Positions 1 through 6,557 of a stretch of 55,261 nt of DNA are shown piece by piece; the stretch's first letter is position 1, and the number at the start of each line of letters is the position of its first letter. A program made the position numbers and the translations under genes. Under the pieces are notes generated by a model. It ran no database searches. It was not told the DNA's origin and worked only from the letters and a program-made list of their open reading frames with translations. Origin of the DNA: Acidobacteriota bacterium (GTDB taxonomy: Bacteria; Acidobacteriota; Terriglobia; Bryobacterales; Bryobacteraceae); the NCBI GenBank assembly GCA_017304135.1, contig JAFLBB010000030.1:1-55261 (forward strand). The letters are read 5' to 3'.

Positions 1-413
1 GCGGCGCGGCGGGTCCTGGGCAAGCCTGGCATTGGGATCATTACGTGGAAAAGCACAACCTCTGGTGGCATTTCAACAGATTTGCCGAAGCGATCAAAGG
101 CATCGACCCGCGAAGCGAGCGCTTTGAAGCCTCCTTCAGCGAGCAGGATTCTCTGCGCCTCTATACGCTGCGCGGCCGGAAGAATACGCTCATCTGGGTC
201 CGCGACGCCGGGAGCGATTGGCGGACCGAGATCGCGGAAGGGCGGCAGGCGGCCCCACGGCGAGCTACGCGCCTTTCCTGGAGCGAGGCGGGAACGATCC
301 GCATCTACGATCCCTGGCGCAATGTGTGGAGCCGGGGTGAGGCGCGTCGAGGAACACTCGGTCTCGCGGAATTCCAGCGATCGGTGGTGATCCGCGCCGG
401 GAGGCAGGCATGA
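1..413 (+). CDS. Glycoside hydrolase, C-terminal end (partial gene)
   Basis: The reading frame is open from the first bases of the window to the stop at 411-413, so only the last ~136 residues of a longer protein are seen. The segment with WHWDHY followed by NLWWHFNRFAEAIKGID resembles the end of the catalytic barrel in GH5-like/DUF4038-DUF5060 glycosidases, where a similar W-W-D-Y-hydrophobic stretch closes the TIM barrel. It is followed by a small beta-rich tail with no clear domain. The stop overlaps the next gene's ATG by 4 nt, so it is the upstream member of the same operon. Catalytic residues lie outside the window. Family assignment is by resemblance only. Confidence 0.55.
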   Translation, partial: GAAGPGQAWHWDHYVEKHNLWWHFNRFAEAIKGIDPRSERFEASFSEQDSLRLYTLRGRKNTLIWVRDAGSDWRTEIAEGRQAAPRRATRLSWSEAGTIRIYDPWRNVWSRGEARRGTLGLAEFQRSVVIRAGRQA

Positions 414-1156
414 AACCCGGCGACGTCGTGGCCGCGCCGGGCCTCATCAGCTTTTGGGATTTTCAGGAGAAAGCCGGAGAGCCGAGGGTGAGCGCGGGAC
501 GTCATGCCTATGCGCTCGAAGAGATGGCCGGACCCGTGCGGCGGGTGGATGACGGCGTGTTCGGGCCTCATGCGGCGCAACTGGGCGCGGGGCAGTGGCT
601 GCGCGCCGCGCGGGCCGATTGCCCTGCGCTGAACCTGCATGGTTCTCGCGCGCAGGTGACGGTGGTGGCGTGGCTGAAGCGCGAACAGAAGCAGCTGATC
701 CCGGGCCAGTGCGAGGCTGTCGCCGGCATGTGGAATGAGACCCACGCGCGGAGGCAATACTGCCTCTTCCTCAACCTGCGGATTTTCGACAGCGCCGACC
801 AGGTGTGCGGCCATGTTTCGGGCGTGGGTGGACCGACGCCCGGCCAGCGCTGGTGCATGGATGCCTCGATTGGAGCCACGCCCGTGCCGCTGGGCGAGTG
901 GTGTTGCGCCGGCTTCACCTATGACGGCCGCGTCGCCAAGTCGTACTTCAATGGCCGGCTCGACGCCCGCGACGGCCGCAATCCCTACGTCTACGAGCTT
1001 GGTCTCTACGATGGGGGCCGCGAAGGGGCTGACTTCACGGTGGGCGCGGTGGATCGAGCGGGCGAGATGGGGAATTGGTATCAGGGCGCCATTGGCGGGC
1101 TTGCTGTGTTCAGCCGGGCGCTCGGTGAAGACGAGATGGAGAAGTACACGATATGA
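410..1156 (+). CDS. LamG / concanavalin A-like fold protein
   Basis: A 248-residue protein with the signature of the LamG/Pentraxin jelly roll: VTVVAWLKR near residue 84, GEWCCAGFTYDG near 163, then the NGRLD turn and a closing GGLAVFSRALGEDEME strand-helix. These domains bind carbohydrate or sit beside catalytic domains. No signal peptide is apparent; the protein starts directly with MKPGDVVAAPG, so it may act in the cytoplasm or rely on another export route. It starts inside the stop of the glycosidase gene and its own TGA overlaps the next ATG, so translation is probably coupled on both sides. It is cysteine-richer than its neighbours (CEAV, CGHV, CMDA, CC). Its function is unknown beyond the fold. 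Confidence 0.65.
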   Translation: MKPGDVVAAPGLISFWDFQEKAGEPRVSAGRHAYALEEMAGPVRRVDDGVFGPHAAQLGAGQWLRAARADCPALNLHGSRAQVTVVAWLKREQKQLIPGQCEAVAGMWNETHARRQYCLFLNLRIFDSADQVCGHVSGVGGPTPGQRWCMDASIGATPVPLGEWCCAGFTYDGRVAKSYFNGRLDARDGRNPYVYELGLYDGGREGADFTVGAVDRAGEMGNWYQGAIGGLAVFSRALGEDEMEKYTI

Positions 1157-2343
1157 AAATCACCGACATGCGCGTGAGAACGGTGCTGGTGCCCTTGGAG
1201 GCGCCGCTGCGGCACTCGACGGGAGTCCATCCGGCGCGCTTCATCCGCACGATCCTGGAGATCTTCACCGACGAAGGCATTACGGGCCTGGGGGAAGTGG
1301 GCGGGGGCGATCAGCGCGGCGCGCTGCTGAAACTGAAACCGCGCCTCATTGGCGAGAGCCCCTACGCGCTGGAGCGCATCAAGCAGAAGACGCTGCGGCA
1401 GATTTACTACCTGTCCAATCCGAGGCTCTATGCGGCCATCGAGCTGGCGTGTCTGGATATTCAAGCCAAGGCCGCAAACCTGCCGCTGTGCGATCTCATC
1501 GGCGGCAAGCTGCACGACTCGGTTCCCTTCAGCGCCTATCTCTTCTACCGCTATGAGGAAGGCGGCAAGGGCGGAGAGACAACACCGGAAGAGATGGTGC
1601 GCTGGACGCGCGAGCTTGTGGCCCGGTACGGGTTCAAGTCGGCCAAGCTGAAGTGCGGCGTGCTGCCTCCGGATCAGGACGTGGACGTGATCAAGGCGCT
1701 GCGCGCGGAGTTTGGGCCGCGCTTCGGGTTGCGGCTGGATCCGAATGGTTACTGGTCGCGCGGCACGGCGATTCACGTCGCACATGCGTTGGAAGAGTGC
1801 CGGCTGGAGTACCTGGAAGACCCCACCTGGGGCCTGGAGGGGATGGCCCGCGTGAAGGAGCGCACCTCGCTGCCTCTGGCCACCAACATGTGCGTGACGA
1901 ACTTCGAACATGTCGCCGCCGGGATTGCCATGAACTCGGTGGACATCATCCTGAGCGACATCTATTACTGGGAGGGCGTGCGCGGAGTGAAGACGCTCTC
2001 CACGCTGTGCGACTGCTTCCGGTGGGGGTTGTCGATGCACAGCGGCAGCGAGTTGGGCGTGACGATGGCGGCTATGATCCACACCTGCTCGACGCTGCCC
2101 AACCTGAGCTACGACGCCGATGCGCATTACCACCACTTGCTGGACGACATCATCGAAGGCGGACTGATGCAGCCCGAAGAGGGGCGCTACAAGGTCCCCA
2201 CTGGCCCAGGGCTCGGCGTAACGCTCGACGAAGACCGCATGGGCCGCTACACGGAGCTATTTGAGAAAGAAGGCGACTATTATGCGCGGTTCCATGAAGA
2301 CACCCGCAATGCGGACTGGTTCCCGATCAATCCAGGCTGGTAG
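1153..2343 (+). CDS. Enolase-superfamily sugar-acid dehydratase, glucarate-dehydratase-like
   Basis: A 396-residue enolase-superfamily protein with an N-terminal capping domain and a C-terminal barrel. Visible active-site elements: KLKCG (the K-x-K base pair), LDPNG (metal ligand Asp with Asn), LEDP (second ligand), the ATNMC segment where glucarate dehydratases carry Asn as third ligand, and SMHSGSELG, matching the His loop of glucarate dehydratases. The known reaction is dehydration of an aldaric or aldonic acid to a 2-keto-3-deoxy acid. There is no signal peptide, so it is probably cytoplasmic. It overlaps the upstream gene by 4 nt. Beside an SDR and an RraA-like aldolase candidate, it fits a non-phosphorylated uronic or aldonic acid route. 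Exact substrate unknown. Confidence 0.82.
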   Translation: MKITDMRVRTVLVPLEAPLRHSTGVHPARFIRTILEIFTDEGITGLGEVGGGDQRGALLKLKPRLIGESPYALERIKQKTLRQIYYLSNPRLYAAIELACLDIQAKAANLPLCDLIGGKLHDSVPFSAYLFYRYEEGGKGGETTPEEMVRWTRELVARYGFKSAKLKCGVLPPDQDVDVIKALRAEFGPRFGLRLDPNGYWSRGTAIHVAHALEECRLEYLEDPTWGLEGMARVKERTSLPLATNMCVTNFEHVAAGIAMNSVDIILSDIYYWEGVRGVKTLSTLCDCFRWGLSMHSGSELGVTMAAMIHTCSTLPNLSYDADAHYHHLLDDIIEGGLMQPEEGRYKVPTGPGLGVTLDEDRMGRYTELFEKEGDYYARFHEDTRNADWFPINPGW

Positions 2344-3685
2344 GGCGAAGCAACTCCTGCCGCTCCTTCTGCTCGCTCTGCCGCTCTGCGCCCAGGACGA
2401 GGTGCGGCGCGCGGCCTGGACGAAGCCCGAGGTGACGGCGCGCATTGAAGAAGGAATCCGTGCCAATCGGACAGGTTGGGTGACGCTGCGCGTGGTCGAC
2501 GCTCAGGGAAAACCGGTTTCGGGGGCGAGCGTGGAGGCGGAATTGGTGCGCCACGAGTTTCTCTTCGGCGCCAACGGATTCATGGTCGATGGTTTTCAGA
2601 AGCGCGAGGAAAACGAACAGTTCGCCCGTGCCTTTACTGAATTGTTTAACTTCGTGACCATTCCGTTCTACTGGCGGGGCATCGAGCCGCGGCAGGGCGT
2701 GGTCCGCTACGACTCGACGAGCGAGCCGATCTACCGCCGCCCGCCGCCGGAGACCGTTCTGGCCTGGGCCGCCAAGCATGGGTTGACCACCAAGGGCCAC
2801 ACGCTGGTGTGGGACAACCCGACGCACCAACTGCCGGAGTGGCTGCCGGAGAACCCACGCGAGCGGGAACGGCTCATCTGGCAGAGCGTGGAGCGGACGG
2901 TGTCGCGCTATGGCCGCCGGATTCCCGTTTGGGATGTCGTCAACGAATCGATCGCCCGGCACATCAACGTGCCGATGCCGCGCGATTATGTGTTTCGCGC
3001 CTTTGAACTCGCCAACCGGCTCTTTCCGCCGGAGGCCACGCTGCTGATCAACGAAACCACGGCGCTGTGGTCCAACGACCGCGACGAGTACAGCCCGTAC
3101 TACCTGCTCATCTCGAACCTGCTGGCGCGGGGCGCGCGCGTGGACGCGATCGGTTTGCAGTTCCACTTCTTTTCCGAGGGCCAGCACCAGGATGTTCGCG
3201 AAGGCAAGGCACTGACGCCGGACAAGTTCTTCCGCATCCTGGATCTCTATGGCCGGTTCGGCAAACCGCTGCATGTGACCGAGATCACCATCCCCACGCT
3301 GCCCGCCACGACCGATGGAGAACAGGCGCAGGCCGAGATGACGCGCGACTTCTACCGTGCCTGGTTCAGCCACCCCAACGTGGAAGCCGTCACATGGTGG
3401 AACCTCGTTGACGACACCGCCGTGCCTGGCGAGGACAAGTGGCGGGGTGGATTGGTTCGCCGTGACTTTAGCGAGAAGCCCTCCTATGCCGCGCTTCGCA
3501 AGCTGATTCGCGAGGAGTGGACGACGAAGTTCAACGGAACGGCGGACAGCGCGGGTTCGGTGACGTTTCGCGGTTTCCGTGGCCACTACCGGGCGAAAGT
3601 GCGCCGCGGCGGCAAGGAGACGGTGGTCGAGTTCGATTTGAAAAAGGGCACGTCCACGCAGGCCTTACGCGTGGAGGGCCTGTGA
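2282..3685 (+). CDS. GH10 endo-1,4-beta-xylanase-like enzyme, exported
   Basis: About 467 residues. The ATG at 2282 is preferred because AAGAAGG lies 8 nt upstream; later ATGs at 2294 and 2309 are alternatives. A hydrophobic stretch LLPLLLLALPLCAQ predicts a Sec signal peptide. After a small beta domain (VTLRVVDAQGKPVSGASV, residues ~60-100) comes a GH10 barrel. Acid/base Glu222 lies in WDVVNES and nucleophile Glu334 in HVTEITIP; GHTLVW and WWNLVDD are also GH10 hallmarks. GH10 enzymes cut beta-1,4-xylan and tolerate substituted backbones. The gene overlaps the dehydratase gene by about 60 nt and its TGA overlaps the sulfatase GTG. Activity on xylan itself is inferred. Confidence 0.86.
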   Translation: MRGSMKTPAMRTGSRSIQAGRAKQLLPLLLLALPLCAQDEVRRAAWTKPEVTARIEEGIRANRTGWVTLRVVDAQGKPVSGASVEAELVRHEFLFGANGFMVDGFQKREENEQFARAFTELFNFVTIPFYWRGIEPRQGVVRYDSTSEPIYRRPPPETVLAWAAKHGLTTKGHTLVWDNPTHQLPEWLPENPRERERLIWQSVERTVSRYGRRIPVWDVVNESIARHINVPMPRDYVFRAFELANRLFPPEATLLINETTALWSNDRDEYSPYYLLISNLLARGARVDAIGLQFHFFSEGQHQDVREGKALTPDKFFRILDLYGRFGKPLHVTEITIPTLPATTDGEQAQAEMTRDFYRAWFSHPNVEAVTWWNLVDDTAVPGEDKWRGGLVRRDFSEKPSYAALRKLIREEWTTKFNGTADSAGSVTFRGFRGHYRAKVRRGGKETVVEFDLKKGTSTQALRVEGL

Positions 3686-5112
3686 GCCTTTCGCGCAGGG
3701 CGCTGCTGGCTTCCCTGCTCCCGCCGGAGAGGCCGAACGTGCTGTTCATCACGGTGGACGATCTGCGTCCGCAGCTTGGCTGCTACGGAGACCGCGTGGT
3801 GAAGTCGCCGCACATCGACCGGCTTGCGGCGCGGGGCGTGACGTTTGACCGCGCCTACTGCCAGATGGCGCTGTGTTCGCCGTCGCGCACCTCGTTTCTT
3901 ACCGGCCTGCGGCCGGACACAACCAGGGTCTACGACCTCACGACGCATTTCCGCTCCACAGTGCCCGATGCCGTGACGCTGCCCCAGTTGTACAAGAACA
4001 ACGGCTATTACGCGCACGGGATCTACAAGGTCTTTCACCTGACGGGGACCGTTCCGGCGGTCGGCAACATGAATGACGCGGCCAGTTGGAGCGACCCGCA
4101 GGAGCTTCCGGTGAAGCCCGTATACGGCCCTGAGGGCATGGCCCTGCTGGAGGCCGACATGGAGGTGTACCGCAAGGAACGCGCCGCCGGCACCATACGG
4201 CCGATTCGTTCCCTGGCCACGGAGCGGACCACAGTGGCGGATCACGACTTGAGCGATGGGGAGGTGGCCCAACGCGCCATGGCCTTCCTGCGCAAGCGTG
4301 GGAAGGAACCGTTCTTCCTGGGTGTCGGCTTCTACAAGCCGCATCTTCCGTTCGTCGCTCCGTCGAAGTACTGGGACCTGTACCGGCGCGAAGATTTGCG
4401 GCTGCCGGACAACCGCTTCACGCCGCGGGGGGCGCCGCCGTACTCGGTGGTGGACACCTCCGAGTTGCGCCACTTTACCGACATTCCCAAGGAAGGCCCG
4501 ATCACGGAAGAGCTGGGCAGGAAGCTGCTGCATGGCTATCTCGCCTCCATCAGCTACGTCGATGCGCAGGTCGGCCTTGTGCTCAATGAACTCGACCGCC
4601 TCGGCCTGCGCGAGAAGACGGTGGTCGTCCTGCTGGGCGATAACGGCTATCAGATCGGCGAACACGATATGTGGGGCCGCAAACACACGAACTTTGAAAC
4701 CTCGGCGCGCGTTCCGCTCCTCATCGCGCCGCCTCGTTTCGGGCGCGGGTTCCGATCGGGGACGGTGGTGGAGCTGCTGGATGTCTATCCGACCGTGGCC
4801 GGGCTGTGCGGCCTCAAACCGCCGGCCAACATCGAGGGCGAAGACCTGCGCCGTGCCATGGCCGGAGCTGATGTGCGCTGGCAGCGCGCCGCCTACACGC
4901 AATATCCGCGCGGCAAGCGGATGGGACGATCGGTCACCGATGGCCGCTACCGGTACACGGAATGGTCCATGCCGGAGCAGGCTCCCGAAGCCATCGAGTT
5001 GTACGACCACTCGACTGACCCCGAGGAGAACGTGAACGTGGCAGGGGAGACGAAGTACGCGCGGGAGACGGGCCGGCTGAGCCGGCTGCTGCACCGGAAG
5101 GAGGCTGCGTGA
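3682..5112 (+). CDS. Type I sulfatase, iduronate-2-sulfatase-like
   Basis: The GTG at 3682 gives 476 residues and overlaps the xylanase stop (GTGA); the frame stays open further upstream, but that part lies inside the GH10 gene. The core is NVLFITVDDLRPQLGCYG (metal-binding DD), then Cys65 in the CSPSR signature, the residue converted to formylglycine, followed by TSFLTGLRP. GDNGYQIGEHDMWGRK contributes the other metal-site residues. The layout (DLTTHFR, KVFH, VGFYKPHLPF) matches the iduronate-2-sulfatase branch. It should release sulfate from a uronic acid or related sugar. The leader is odd: only SRRALLASLL precedes the core, too short for a confident signal peptide. The substrate is inferred from neighbours. 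Confidence 0.88.
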   Translation: MSLSRRALLASLLPPERPNVLFITVDDLRPQLGCYGDRVVKSPHIDRLAARGVTFDRAYCQMALCSPSRTSFLTGLRPDTTRVYDLTTHFRSTVPDAVTLPQLYKNNGYYAHGIYKVFHLTGTVPAVGNMNDAASWSDPQELPVKPVYGPEGMALLEADMEVYRKERAAGTIRPIRSLATERTTVADHDLSDGEVAQRAMAFLRKRGKEPFFLGVGFYKPHLPFVAPSKYWDLYRREDLRLPDNRFTPRGAPPYSVVDTSELRHFTDIPKEGPITEELGRKLLHGYLASISYVDAQVGLVLNELDRLGLREKTVVVLLGDNGYQIGEHDMWGRKHTNFETSARVPLLIAPPRFGRGFRSGTVVELLDVYPTVAGLCGLKPPANIEGEDLRRAMAGADVRWQRAAYTQYPRGKRMGRSVTDGRYRYTEWSMPEQAPEAIELYDHSTDPEENVNVAGETKYARETGRLSRLLHRKEAA

Positions 5113-5858
5113 AGCTCAAGGACAAGGTCGCCATCGTCACGGGCGCGGGGCGCGGCATCGGCGCGGCCATCGCACAGGCCTACGCGCGGGAAGGGGCGGC
5201 GGTGGTGGTGAACTACTCCGCTTCGGCTGAGGCCGCGGCCGGCGTGGTTAAGGCGATTGAAAGCTCGGGAGGCCGGGCGGTCGCTCACCAGGCCGATGTG
5301 GGCGGGCTTGCCAGCCACGAAGGGCTCGTGCAGTGCGCGCTCACACACTTCGGCCGGGTGGACATCCTGGTCAATAACGCGGCGATCGACAGGCGCGTTC
5401 CCATCCTCGATGCGGCCCCGGAGCAATGGGACGCGGTGTTCAACGTCAACCTGCGCGGCGCTTATTTCCTGGCCCAGCGCGCGGCGAGCGAGATGGTGAA
5501 GACAGGCGGCGGCGCGGTGTTGAACATCGCCAGCGTCCACGACGAGCAGGCGCATCGCAACAACTCGATCTACACCATCGCCAAGGGCGGCATGAAGCTG
5601 ATGACGCGCTGCATGGCACTGGAATGGGCGCCGCTGGGCATCCGGGTGAACTCGCTTTCGCCGGGCGCCATCCTCACCGACATCAACCGCGCCGTCCTTG
5701 CCGACGACGCTTACAAACAACGAGTACTCGAGATGATTCCGCTGCGGCGGATCGGCTCGGTTGACGACCTGACGGCGGCGGCCGTGCTGCTGGTCTCATC
5801 CGAGGGAAGCTACATCACCGGCACGACTTTTTATATAGACGGAGGTCTTCTCCTATGA
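5109..5858 (+). CDS. Short-chain dehydrogenase/reductase
   Basis: A 249-residue classical SDR, full length for the family. The cofactor motif TGAGRGIG is at residues 12-19, NNAA is near 91, and the catalytic Tyr155/Lys159 sit in YTIAK with a Ser upstream in NIAS. The C-terminal ITGTTFYIDGG is the usual end. Members of this FabG/glucose-dehydrogenase-like group oxidise or reduce sugars, sugar acids or acyl chains; sequence alone does not decide. The GTG start overlaps the sulfatase stop (GTGA) and the TGA overlaps the next ATG. Its position between a dehydratase/sulfatase and an RraA-like protein favours a sugar-acid substrate. Confidence 0.9.
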   Translation: MKLKDKVAIVTGAGRGIGAAIAQAYAREGAAVVVNYSASAEAAAGVVKAIESSGGRAVAHQADVGGLASHEGLVQCALTHFGRVDILVNNAAIDRRVPILDAAPEQWDAVFNVNLRGAYFLAQRAASEMVKTGGGAVLNIASVHDEQAHRNNSIYTIAKGGMKLMTRCMALEWAPLGIRVNSLSPGAILTDINRAVLADDAYKQRVLEMIPLRRIGSVDDLTAAAVLLVSSEGSYITGTTFYIDGGLLL

Positions 5859-6556
5859 ACACTGCCAACTCCACCAACGGGGGCCACGCTGAGATGGTCA
5901 CGATTTGCGAACGCTACCGGAAGCTCTACGGCGGCCTCATCTTCGATGTCCTGGAGCACATGGGGCATCCGAATCAGGCTGTGTCGCACAAGCTCACGGC
6001 GCTGCATGCGGAGATGAAACTGGCCGGCCCGGCCTTCACAGTGAAAGGAACGGTCTCCACGGAAAAGGACGAGTCCAAGCGCTACAAGCGGCTCGCCATG
6101 ATCAAGCAGATGAGTTTCCCCTGCATTGAGGTACGCGATGCGGGCACGCCCTTTCATGTCGCCTTGTATGGCGAGCTGAGCGCCACGACTGCCCGCGCGC
6201 ATGGCGCCGTGGGGGCTCTGGTCGATGGCGGCGTCCGCGACAGCACGCACCTCGTGAAGATGGATTTCCCGGTCTTTTGCCGTTACCGCAACCCGGTGGA
6301 GGCCTTCGGGCGCTGGATGATGCTCGACTACCAGGTGCCCATCCGCATTCACGGCGAGTTGAGCGAGTCGATCATCGTCCATCCCGGCGACTTCATCTTC
6401 GGCGATTTCGATGGCGTGGTCGTCATCCCGCGCGAGCTCACGATTCCGGTTCTGGAAGAGTGTGAGCGCATCATCGGCATTGAAGATACGGCGCGGGTGG
6501 AGTTCGCCCGCGGCGACGACCCCGTTGAGGTTTTTGAAAGGCACAAGAGGCTTTAA
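5855..6556 (+). CDS. RraA-family protein, 4-hydroxy-4-methyl-2-oxoglutarate aldolase-like
   Basis: A 233-residue protein of the RraA/HMG-aldolase fold, once annotated as demethylmenaquinone methyltransferase. The core GELSATTARAHGAVGALVDG followed by GVRD carries the Gly-rich loop and the Arg-Asp pair that bind the carboxylate and the divalent metal in aldolase members. HPGDFIFGDFDGVVVIP is the second family hallmark. Aldolase members split 2-oxo-4-hydroxy acids to pyruvate plus a second fragment, which would suit a 2-keto-3-deoxy acid made by the dehydratase in the same operon. RNase E regulation is unlikely in this setting. ATGA overlap with the SDR supports co-translation. Confidence 0.82.
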   Translation: MNTANSTNGGHAEMVTICERYRKLYGGLIFDVLEHMGHPNQAVSHKLTALHAEMKLAGPAFTVKGTVSTEKDESKRYKRLAMIKQMSFPCIEVRDAGTPFHVALYGELSATTARAHGAVGALVDGGVRDSTHLVKMDFPVFCRYRNPVEAFGRWMMLDYQVPIRIHGELSESIIVHPGDFIFGDFDGVVVIPRELTIPVLEECERIIGIEDTARVEFARGDDPVEVFERHKRL

Positions 6557-6557
6557 T

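Noticed and set aside
3586..5094. 502-codon open frame on the minus strand
   Set aside because: It is fully antisense to the sulfatase gene, which has clear motifs; the translation is rich in Arg/His/Gln with no fold.
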